Part shown: positions 35,528-42,776 of the stretch, in pieces
How positions within the stretch are numbered: position 1 is the first letter of the stretch
How the letters are laid out: each line of letters begins with the position of its first letter
Assembly: GCA_026003355.1 (NCBI GenBank)
Contig: BPHC01000008.1
Coordinates: 1 to 64,000 of the forward strand
Direction of reading: 5' to 3'
DNA from: Cyclobacteriaceae bacterium
Lineage (GTDB): Bacteria > Bacteroidota > Bacteroidia > Cytophagales > Cyclobacteriaceae
DNA: 64,000 nt
Notes under the pieces: generated by a model
Seen by the model: the letters and a program-made list of their open reading frames with translations, nothing else
What the model was told of the DNA's origin: nothing
Database searches by the model: none
Translations under genes and position numbers: made by a program

Positions 35528-36618
35528 GCGTGTTCAACTTTCAGCAGCATGCTTTCCAGGGTAAGCCCTGGCCCGAAGGCAAAGCTAAGCACGGTGTTAC
35601 CGTCATCAGACCTGGTAAGCGATTGTGCCAGTCGTTGCAAAACAAACAAAACGGTAGGCGATGACATATTGCCGAATTCCTTTAACACGGTATAGGCCGC
35701 AAAGTTATCTTCTGTGCGAATACGCAGTTGTTCTTCAACAGCCTGCAGAATGCGCCTGCCGCCCGGATGTATGGCAAAGTAGGCAATGTCGGTAAGTTGA
35801 TGGCCCAACGGTTCCAGGAGCCGCCGGGTTAACGGACCAATACCTGAGCGGATAAGCTCCGGCACGTAGCCGGAAAGCCGCATGGCAAAGCCTGTGTTGC
35901 CAACATTCCAGGTCATGTGGTCGGTGCCGTTGATGGCCAAGGTATTGTAAAACTGCTGCAGTTTGAAGTTCAATCCCGGTTCGGGCTGGTTACTGACCAG
36001 TACGGCAGCGGCTCCATCAGCAAACAGGGCATTTGCCAGCACATTATCGTCCGTATTGTCGGGCTGAAAATGAAGGCTGCACAGTTCCGTGCATACCACC
36101 AGCACCCGGGCATCGGGGCGGGCTGCACAAAAAGCACTAGCCGCTTTTAATGCGGTAAAGGCGGCATAACAACCCATAAAGTTTATGCAAAGCCGCTCCA
36201 CATCAGGGTTTAACGGCAGGGCGTTTACCAGGTCAATATCCAAACCCGGGGCATACATGCCGGTGCAGCTTACCACAATAAGGTGGGTTATCCCTGCAGG
36301 GTTTGTTTGGTGCTGCCCTATGCAACTGCGAATGGCCGAAAGACTTAGCTGCAGTGCATGCTGCCGGTACACATTAAGGCGCTGTTCGGTTGAAGGAAAG
36401 GGGCCAACTCCATTGGGATAGAAAGAAAAGTTTTCGGTTTTACCGTAATCGCTTAATACCGAGTGTCGCCATTGAATACCACTGGCCCGGAAAACAGTGC
36501 GCAGCCTGCGGGCATCGGACGGGTTTAGTCCCATGGCGTGTACCATAAAGTCAGCCAGGGTTGTTTGGCTAAACCGGTATTGGGGTACCGCAGTTCCTAT
36601 GCGGGTTATGTAGGCCAT
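35524..36618 (-). CDS. Type III polyketide synthase (chalcone synthase-like)
   Basis: 364-residue ketosynthase homodimer subunit. The catalytic triad of the family can be placed at Cys150 (NFMGCYAAF), His284 (AIHPGGRRIL) and Asn317 (EFGNMSSPT). Other hallmarks are VVSCTGMYAPGLDIDL and LFADGAAAVLVS. Enzymes of this group extend acyl-CoA starters with malonyl-CoA to alkylresorcinols, pyrones or related aromatics; starter and product cannot be read from sequence. It is coupled to a methyltransferase downstream and divergent (43 bp) from a UbiA prenyltransferase, with an FAD oxidoreductase beyond. It carries no phosphopantetheine or signal sequence, so it should be cytosolic. Confidence 0.92.
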   Translation of the reverse strand: MAYITRIGTAVPQYRFSQTTLADFMVHAMGLNPSDARRLRTVFRASGIQWRHSVLSDYGKTENFSFYPNGVGPFPSTEQRLNVYRQHALQLSLSAIRSCIGQHQTNPAGITHLIVVSCTGMYAPGLDIDLVNALPLNPDVERLCINFMGCYAAFTALKAASAFCAARPDARVLVVCTELCSLHFQPDNTDDNVLANALFADGAAAVLVSNQPEPGLNFKLQQFYNTLAINGTDHMTWNVGNTGFAMRLSGYVPELIRSGIGPLTRRLLEPLGHQLTDIAYFAIHPGGRRILQAVEEQLRIRTEDNFAAYTVLKEFGNMSSPTVLFVLQRLAQSLTRSDDGNTVLSFAFGPGLTLESMLLKVEHA

Positions 36619-36661
36619 TTTCAGTTATGGATAAATTACACTAGTTTTCATGGATATAGCT

Positions 36662-37549
36662 ATGAAATCAACCCTGTTGCACCTTCGTTTCCCGTTTTCG
36701 TGGTTTTTGCTGCCGGTGTTTTTGTTCAGTCTTAGTTTTGCTCCGAACATTAGCCCCCAGCGTTTATTGTGGGTTTTTGTTATCCTGCACCTGCTGGTGT
36801 ATCCGGCCAGCAACGGATACAACAGTTATTTCGACCGCGATACGATGAGCATTGGTCTGCTCAAAAACCCTCCGCCCGTTAACCGCAGCCTGTATTTTGT
36901 GGCCCTGCTGCTCGACTTGCTTGCCCTTGTGTTTTCTGTTTTGTTTATTAACATAACCTTCGGTATAATGGTTTTGGTTTACGGACTGGTTTCGAAAGCG
37001 TACAGCCATCCTTCCGTCCGGCTAAAAAAGTATCCGGTTACCGGCTGGCTGGTTACCGGGATCTTTCAGGGCTTTTTTGTTTTTATAGCCTGTTATATTG
37101 GCCTTAACGACTTTTCATTGGTTCAGGCTCTGCGGCCGCAAATTCTCACACCGGCTATGCTCAGCAGCCTGATGTTGTGGGGCAGCTATCCGTTAACGCA
37201 GGTCTATCAGCATAACGAAGATGCGCGGCGGGGCGACAGGACCATAAGCTTGCAGCTGGGCGTGGCGGGCACTTTTCGTTTTAGTGCCTTACTGTTTTTT
37301 CTGGCCGGAACGGGCTTTTTCACGTTTTTTTATTTTGCCTTTGGCGGCAGGTACCTGGTTCCGCTGGCCATGGCCCTGACTTTGATTATGGCGTGGTTTG
37401 GCTACTGGTTTTACCGGGCTGTGCAGAATCCGGTGCATGCTTCGTTTAAAAATGCCATGTGGATGAACGCCATCTCATCTACCAGTCTGAATGTGTTTTT
37501 TACGTATTTGTTTTTGGACTCAACACAGGTGCTGGCCGCATTTGCCTAA
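36662..37549 (+). CDS. UbiA family prenyltransferase
   Basis: 295-residue membrane protein with eight or nine hydrophobic helices. The two Asp-rich prenyl-diphosphate/Mg sites are seen as NGYNSYFDRDTMSIG (about residues 51-65) and NEDARRGDRTISLQLG (about 184-199). UbiA enzymes attach isoprenyl chains to aromatic acceptors; here the acceptor could be the product of the type III PKS encoded divergently. The ATG at 36662 is preferred over 36650 because a -7-like TAGTTTTC at 36640-36647 leaves no leader for the upstream codon. The stop overlaps that of the convergent FAD oxidoreductase by 4 bp. Confidence 0.85.
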   Translation: MKSTLLHLRFPFSWFLLPVFLFSLSFAPNISPQRLLWVFVILHLLVYPASNGYNSYFDRDTMSIGLLKNPPPVNRSLYFVALLLDLLALVFSVLFINITFGIMVLVYGLVSKAYSHPSVRLKKYPVTGWLVTGIFQGFFVFIACYIGLNDFSLVQALRPQILTPAMLSSLMLWGSYPLTQVYQHNEDARRGDRTISLQLGVAGTFRFSALLFFLAGTGFFTFFYFAFGGRYLVPLAMALTLIMAWFGYWFYRAVQNPVHASFKNAMWMNAISSTSLNVFFTYLFLDSTQVLAAFA

Positions 37550-38661
37550 AACGGCCTGCCATGCGACAGGCGTACAAGCAGCCGGGCAACAACAGGCAAC
37601 TGTAAGGCAAGGTTAACTGCTGCGTTCGATGAGGCATGGCTGCCAAACAAATAATGCTGTACCAGCAGGCCGTAGCGCAGCCGCAGTGCAAAATGCTTTT
37701 TCCACAGACGGGCATAGGTTTTTTCAAGCCAGACGCGGCTTTTATTTTCCGCAAAGCAGGTTGCAATTACTTCGCTTACCAACTTACCGCTGCGAATGGC
37801 CATGGCCATACCGTTGCCGCAAAGGGGTGTTATGAGCCCGGCTGTATCACCGGCCATAAGCATGTGGTTATAAACCGGTTCGCGGATGTGAAATGAAATC
37901 TCGCTTATGGTTTCAGGTTTGGCGAACAGAAATTCCGAATGTTCAAAAATATGCTTTAGCAGCTGATTTTTGCACAGCACTTCGCGCTCAAGGGCTTCTA
38001 TGCCGCCGCATTTGCGCAGTGCATCGCGGTGGGTAAGGTAGCACAGGTTGGTAATATTATTTTCTACCCGGCTTATGCCGCAGTATCCTCCTTCAAAATT
38101 ATGAAGGGCTATGAGGTCGTCAGGAAAGTCGGTGCGGATGTGGTACTTAACGCCTACATAGGGCGAGCGCCTGCTTATAAAACTGCGGCCCAGCAGCACA
38201 TCCAGTCTGGCGCGTTTGCCGTAGGCGCCTATCACCAGTCCGGCGGTAAAGTTTCCGGATATAGTGTTGAGCGAAAACAGATTGCCGTTAAACGTTATCT
38301 GGTTTACCTCGCAATTTTCATGAACTGTAGCGCCTGCTTCGCGGGCTTTGCCGGCCAGAAAGCTGTCGAATGCATAGCGGCTAATGCCAAAGCCGCCCAG
38401 GGAGAGGGGTAAAAATGCATGTTTGCCGCTTACTGCGCTAAGCTGAAACCGATGAATGTGCGGGGGATGAAACGAGCGGGGGAAAATGCCCAGGGAGTTT
38501 AGAAAAGGAAGGGTTTCGTTCGACACATACTCGCCACATACACGATGAAACGGATAGCTTCGTTTTTCGAATACCGTACAGGCAATGCCTCTTCGCGCCA
38601 GGCAAATGGCCGATATGAGGCCGGCCAGCCCCCCGCCAATAATGGCCACGTTTTTATGCAT
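37546..38661 (-). CDS. FAD-dependent oxidoreductase (geranylgeranyl reductase/hydroxylase-like)
   Basis: 371-residue flavoprotein of the PHBH-like fold. The N-terminal dinucleotide-binding motif IIGGGLAGLISAICLARRG (about residues 7-25) is followed by the acidic residue of strand 2 (VFEK), HRVCGEYVSNE, a GAYGKR motif, and the second FAD motif MLAGDTAGLITPLCGNGMAMA (about 265-285). CGE-type family members reduce isoprenoid chains or hydroxylate aromatics. Next to a type III PKS, a methyltransferase and UbiA it probably tailors the polyketide, which is inference. It overlaps the UbiA 3' end by 4 bp and is divergent from the receiver-like gene. Confidence 0.85.
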   Translation of the reverse strand: MHKNVAIIGGGLAGLISAICLARRGIACTVFEKRSYPFHRVCGEYVSNETLPFLNSLGIFPRSFHPPHIHRFQLSAVSGKHAFLPLSLGGFGISRYAFDSFLAGKAREAGATVHENCEVNQITFNGNLFSLNTISGNFTAGLVIGAYGKRARLDVLLGRSFISRRSPYVGVKYHIRTDFPDDLIALHNFEGGYCGISRVENNITNLCYLTHRDALRKCGGIEALEREVLCKNQLLKHIFEHSEFLFAKPETISEISFHIREPVYNHMLMAGDTAGLITPLCGNGMAMAIRSGKLVSEVIATCFAENKSRVWLEKTYARLWKKHFALRLRYGLLVQHYLFGSHASSNAAVNLALQLPVVARLLVRLSHGRPF

Positions 38662-38743
38662 GCTGTGCTGAATTTAACAAAATCTCCCTACGAACAGGTA
38701 ACCTTTTTTCGTGCAATTCTGTTTTAAAATGCTAGTTGGCTTT

Positions 38744-39217
38744 ATGGAAACCGAAATCAAACAATCTGTGTCTGACCGCCCGTTGCGCATTTTACTGGTG
38801 GGGAACAATCCGCCGGAGTTAAGCCGCATGCGCGACATGTTGCAGCAAATTCCGGGGTACAGGGTAATTTCTGAAATAGCCTTTGATGTGCGCAGTGCCT
38901 GGCAGCGGCTCATGCGTTTTGCACCTCATTTTATTCTGATTGACGACAACATTGGGCGTAAAGAACTTGCCGAAGCCGTGCAGCGGCTTTCGTCCGGGCG
39001 CAGAACGCGAAATGTGCCCCTGGCGGTGCTTAAAAATTCCAATTATTCTGAATCGGTTGCCACTTCGGCAGCGCTGGATTACCTGCTTAAACAAAACCTT
39101 TCGGCCCCGGCACTATATGTAGCTTTAAAAAACGCGCTCAAGTTGCGGCAGGCACGTAAATATCTGGAACAGGCCTATGCCAGGCGCAAAAAGCAGCTGC
39201 TCAGATTCAATGGTTAA
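38744..39217 (+). CDS. Receiver-like (pseudo-receiver) protein
   Basis: 157-residue protein with one CheY-like receiver fold and a basic C-terminal helix (RQARKYLEQAYARRKKQLLRF), but no output domain. The first strand reads LRILLVGNNPPELSRM, where the usual acidic pair for Mg binding is replaced by Gly-Asn. The phospho-acceptor region FILIDDNIG keeps Asp, and the Lys of strand 5 is not obvious (DYLLKQNLS is the candidate). Phosphorylation is therefore doubtful, and it may act as a pseudo-receiver. The ATG at 38744 is preferred over the in-frame GTG at 38711. It is convergent with the aspartyl protease gene (4-bp overlap). Confidence 0.72.
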   Translation: METEIKQSVSDRPLRILLVGNNPPELSRMRDMLQQIPGYRVISEIAFDVRSAWQRLMRFAPHFILIDDNIGRKELAEAVQRLSSGRRTRNVPLAVLKNSNYSESVATSAALDYLLKQNLSAPALYVALKNALKLRQARKYLEQAYARRKKQLLRFNG

Positions 39218-40452
39218 ATCTGTGCGGTTAGCACCAGTTCAACAGGCTTGCTTATGCCACCGCGGCTAATTATCAGCTTAAGTTTACGGCCAGGTTTGGA
39301 ATTAAACAAAGCGTTAATGTCTTCAAGCCGCATGGATGAAGTGGGGAGGTTGTTAATGGAAAGAATAATATCTCCAGGAATAATGCCCGCCTGTTCACCG
39401 GCACTTCCCGCACGCACCTCGGTTACTTCGAACATGTTGAGTGCCGATCCTTTTGCCCGTACGTTGAGCCCGCTCATGTTGTAATAAAATTTTCGTTTAA
39501 TGTTCTGGTTGGGTTTGAGATAAATTTTTTCATGCGGAAAATTAAGCACTATGGTAAAGCGGCTTAGCAGTTCACCGCCCAGCGTGCCGTTGCGGTCAAC
39601 CCGCGAAACAAGCAGCGAATCGGGAAAATAGCTGTCGGGGTCTGGAAAATTTACCAACACATTGTTAATGGTTCGGTTACCCAGTTCAATAGAATGTATG
39701 CGTCCGATTTTTCCGGTAATGGCACCACCCAGACCACGGCCAATAACTCCGGAAACAGTTTTTTCAGGCAGGTGGATGCGGGGGTCTGAGTCGGTTTCCA
39801 GCATCAGGCTGTGGCTGGCGCCTGTGTCGATAAGCAATTTGGCATTAAGCGTGTGGGCGCCGTCAATGCTTACGGGCGCCAGCAGGTAGGGTTTGGTATC
39901 CTGTATGCGGATGGGAACAACCGTATATTTCCGCTTTGGCCTGAACCTGTCGGGCGCCATAAGGGTAAGCAGCTTGTGCTGGTAGTCTATGCGCACCACA
40001 AACCGACTGAACAACTCATAACCCAAAATGCCATGCACGTCTGCACCCAGATAATTGCGCAGCTCCAGGTAATCTTCTTCCAGCACCAGCATGGCCTGAC
40101 CGGTGCCGATAACCCCGGGCAGCCGCAGCGAAACATTGCTGGTAACGTAGGCGTCAATAATTTTTTCTCCTCCCGGCCCGGCAATGGAATATTTGCGGGT
40201 GTAGGGAAGTTGCAGAATATCGGAAAAAGCCTTCTGGGTGAGTATGGCCGTGCGCACACCGGTATCGACAATAAATTTCAGGGGCAGGGTTTCGTTCAAT
40301 ATTACCGGCACAATAACCAGGTTATTAATAATTTCTACGGGAATATCCACCCGCTTGCGCCCCTCAGCCAGCGTAAAGCCCAGGTTTGCAGAATGCTGTG
40401 AACGGGCATGGGCAAGAATAAGAATAAAAAAGATGGATAGACGTAGCTTCAA
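39214..40452 (-). CDS. Exported retropepsin-like aspartyl protease with PDZ domain
   Basis: 412-residue envelope protein. A signal peptide (to HARSQ) is followed by two retropepsin-like lobes, each with an active-site-like triplet: Asp63-Thr-Gly (FIVDTGVRTAIL) and Asp209-Thr-Gly (LLIDTGASHSLM). A C-terminal PDZ domain (about 320-405: VTEVRAGSAGEQAGIIPGDIILSINN) completes it. The two lobes in one chain resemble a fused pepsin-like dimer. Bacteroidota have many such PDZ aspartyl proteases of unknown substrate, probably acting in the periplasm. Confidence 0.87.
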   Translation of the reverse strand: MKLRLSIFFILILAHARSQHSANLGFTLAEGRKRVDIPVEIINNLVIVPVILNETLPLKFIVDTGVRTAILTQKAFSDILQLPYTRKYSIAGPGGEKIIDAYVTSNVSLRLPGVIGTGQAMLVLEEDYLELRNYLGADVHGILGYELFSRFVVRIDYQHKLLTLMAPDRFRPKRKYTVVPIRIQDTKPYLLAPVSIDGAHTLNAKLLIDTGASHSLMLETDSDPRIHLPEKTVSGVIGRGLGGAITGKIGRIHSIELGNRTINNVLVNFPDPDSYFPDSLLVSRVDRNGTLGGELLSRFTIVLNFPHEKIYLKPNQNIKRKFYYNMSGLNVRAKGSALNMFEVTEVRAGSAGEQAGIIPGDIILSINNLPTSSMRLEDINALFNSKPGRKLKLIISRGGISKPVELVLTAQI

Positions 40453-40500
40453 CCCGATGGGTTTTGTTAAAACTTCAACAAGATAGCAAACCCTTCGGTT

Positions 40501-41037
40501 TCAGGAAGCGGTTAGATAGGCCAGAACCTCTTTAGGAGTTGCGCCGGCAAAAATCATCTGCCGGCAGCGGGGGCTGAGAAAGCCTTCGCGGGTCATGGCA
40601 TCCATTTGTCTGAGCAAAGAGTCGTAAAAGCCATTGGTATTGAGCAGGGCTACGGGCTGATGGACAAGGCCCAGTTGTTTCCAGGTTAAAATTTCGGCTG
40701 TTTCATCGAGGGTACCCCAGCCGCCGGGCAGCATCAGAAAAGCATCGGCCAGTTCGGCCATTTTCTGTTTGCGTTCGTGCATGGTGCGCACCACAATCAG
40801 CTCGGTGAGGCCTTCGTGTCCCACCTCTTTTTCCAGCAAAAATCCCGGGATTACGCCCCGCACCTTTCCTCCGTGCTGCAATACGGCATCGGCTACCAGG
40901 CCCATCAGGCCAATTTTTCCGCCCCCGTACACCAGGGTATGTCCCAGCAGGGCCAGGAGTTTGCCCGTATCGCGGGCGGCTTGTGCGTAGGCCGCATGGT
41001 ACCCGCTGGCTGATCCGCAGAATATGCAAATGTGCAT
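40501..41037 (-). CDS. LOG family protein (TIGR00730, putative cytokinin riboside phosphohydrolase)
   Basis: 178-residue Rossmann-fold protein of the LOG family. It shows the start ICIFCGSASG, LVYGGGKIGLMGLVADAVL (about residues 36-54), and the active-site signature PGGWGTLDE (about 104-112; family PGGxGTxxE). Members hydrolyse nucleoside 5'-monophosphates to base and ribose 5-phosphate. It follows the small membrane-protein gene at 41056 by 18 bp on the same strand. Confidence 0.92.
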   Translation of the reverse strand: MHICIFCGSASGYHAAYAQAARDTGKLLALLGHTLVYGGGKIGLMGLVADAVLQHGGKVRGVIPGFLLEKEVGHEGLTELIVVRTMHERKQKMAELADAFLMLPGGWGTLDETAEILTWKQLGLVHQPVALLNTNGFYDSLLRQMDAMTREGFLSPRCRQMIFAGATPKEVLAYLTAS

Positions 41038-41055
41038 GGCCGGCGGGCCGTGGCG

Positions 41056-41175
41056 TCAGAACTTGTTATCGTGTTTGTCGTTGCTCACCATTTTATTGGG
41101 GAACACCCACGGAGAGATGATGGCCAGAATGAAAAGGGCAATAACTACATAAAAAGGTGTCCACGAGGCGTCCAT
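41056..41175 (-). CDS. 39-residue single-pass membrane protein
   Basis: Short gene on the - strand from the ATG at 41175 to the stop at 41056-41058. The product starts MDASWTPFYVVIALFILAII, has one strongly hydrophobic helix (residues 8-24), and ends in a polar tail (NKMVSNDKHDNKF). A longer in-frame reading to 41352 exists but overlaps the promoter and start of the DUF2911 gene, so the short form is preferred. Function unknown. It lies 18 bp upstream of the LOG gene. Confidence 0.55.
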   Translation of the reverse strand: MDASWTPFYVVIALFILAIISPWVFPNKMVSNDKHDNKF

Positions 41176-41263
41176 ATGCGTAATATTAATGCGTAAAAAT
41201 AATGCGAATGCTGTAATTTGCCCAAATGCGGTTATTCTTTCTAACCTGTAAGGTAAACACACT

Positions 41264-41833
41264 ATGACCCAAACGGTTAAAAAGCGTTTTTTAATATTCT
41301 CGGCCGTAGGAGCTGCCTTGCTGGCCATATTGGTTACGGCAGTACAATACATCCGTTACCGGCATACCAAATCGTTTAGTCCTGAGGCCGAAGTGGTTTA
41401 TACCGATGGCGATGTGCGCATGGCCGTGCATTACAACCGCCCGTATAAAAAGGGGCGAAAAATTTTCGGAGGGCTGGTTCCTTATGGAAAAGTATGGCGC
41501 ACAGGAGCCAACGAGGCCACTGTTTTCGAAATCAACCGGCAACTGTATGTCAAATCCAAAACTTTGCCGCCGGGCAAATACAGCCTGTGGACCATTCCCG
41601 ACTCTTTAACCTGGACGGTGATTTTTAATTCGCAATACGGCCAATGGGGCATAAAAAGCAACATGGAAGCCAACCGCGATCCGGCACTTGATGTGCTTTC
41701 GGTGACGGTACCGGCCATCCGACAGGATAAGGTTTGCGAGCAATTTACCATTGAAATTTCCAAAATGGGTCAGGAAGCCGAACTGGTGTTGATGTGGGAT
41801 AACACGGTGGTATCGGTACCCATTGAATACTGA
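41264..41833 (+). CDS. DUF2911 protein, membrane-anchored
   Basis: 189-residue protein with an uncleaved N-terminal helix (residues 9-29) and a DUF2911 domain: VRMAVHYNRPYKKGRKIFGGLVPYGKVWRTGANEAT (about 50-85), LPPGKYSLWTIPDSLTWTVIFN and QYGQWG. The domain is common in exported Bacteroidota proteins, and its function is unknown. It starts a likely unit with the kinase-like gene 17 bp downstream. Confidence 0.88.
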   Translation: MTQTVKKRFLIFSAVGAALLAILVTAVQYIRYRHTKSFSPEAEVVYTDGDVRMAVHYNRPYKKGRKIFGGLVPYGKVWRTGANEATVFEINRQLYVKSKTLPPGKYSLWTIPDSLTWTVIFNSQYGQWGIKSNMEANRDPALDVLSVTVPAIRQDKVCEQFTIEISKMGQEAELVLMWDNTVVSVPIEY

Positions 41834-41850
41834 TTGGCAATAACGGTAAC

Positions 41851-42708
41851 ATGAGGCTTCCGGCTGCTGTGCAAAATATGGCTGAGAGGCTTCTTAACGC
41901 CCCGGTCAGGGCATTTGTTCCTGCTGCCGGCGGGTGCATTAATCACGGAGGCGAAATAAAAACCGCAGGGGGTGCTTCGTACTTTATTAAATGGAATAAT
42001 GCGCAGCTCTTTCCGGATATGTTCGCAGCCGAACATAATGGGCTGTTGTTGCTGGCAAAAGCAAATGCCGTGCGGGTGCCTGCGGTGATGGGCGTGGTTC
42101 AGGACGATAGGTGGCAGGTTATGGTGATGGAATACATAAGGCCTTCAAAACCTGCCGGAAATTACTGGGAAATGCTGGGTGAGCAGCTGGCCGCCCTGCA
42201 CCTTATAACCGCTCCGCGTTTTGGCCTGGATACCGATAACTACATCGGTTCGCTGCCCCAGCACAATACGCAAAAAGCAAAATGGGTTGACTTCTTTATT
42301 TCGAACCGACTGGAATTTCAACTGTTACTGGCTGAACAACACGGTCGCGCAGAGGCCACTCTGCGAAAAAGATTTGAAAAACTGTACACCAGGTTACCGG
42401 AAATATTTCCCGATGAGCCACCCGCCCTGCTGCATGGCGATTTGTGGAGCGGAAATCTGATTACCGGTGAAGCGGGGCAACCCTGCCTTATTGACCCGGC
42501 CGTTTATTTCGGGCACCGCGAAGCCGAGCTGGCCTTTACCCGGCTGTTCGGGGGATTTGATAGCCGGTTTTATCAGGCCTACCAGTCTGTTTTTGCGCTG
42601 CACCCCGGCTTTTCGGATCGGGCCGATGTGTACAACCTCTATCCGTTGCTGGTACACGTAAATCTGTTCGGAGGCAGTTATCTGGCATCGGTGCTCCATG
42701 TACTCTGA
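41851..42708 (+). CDS. Fructosamine kinase family protein
   Basis: 285-residue member of the fructosamine/ketosamine-3-kinase family, protein-kinase-like fold. Visible motifs are AAGGCINHGGEIKT near the start, FIKW with the ATP-binding Lys, VMEYI (hinge), the catalytic loop LLHGDLWSGNLI (about residues 190-201), and the Mg-binding IDPAVYFGHREAELAF. The family phosphorylates sugar adducts on amines, a repair step for glycated proteins. It follows DUF2911 by 17 bp. Confidence 0.9.
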   Translation: MRLPAAVQNMAERLLNAPVRAFVPAAGGCINHGGEIKTAGGASYFIKWNNAQLFPDMFAAEHNGLLLLAKANAVRVPAVMGVVQDDRWQVMVMEYIRPSKPAGNYWEMLGEQLAALHLITAPRFGLDTDNYIGSLPQHNTQKAKWVDFFISNRLEFQLLLAEQHGRAEATLRKRFEKLYTRLPEIFPDEPPALLHGDLWSGNLITGEAGQPCLIDPAVYFGHREAELAFTRLFGGFDSRFYQAYQSVFALHPGFSDRADVYNLYPLLVHVNLFGGSYLASVLHVL

Positions 42709-42776
42709 GCCGCCTGGGTTGCTGAGTTGATATTTAAAAATGATTTGCAAAACTTTACCCTTCTAAACCTTACCGC

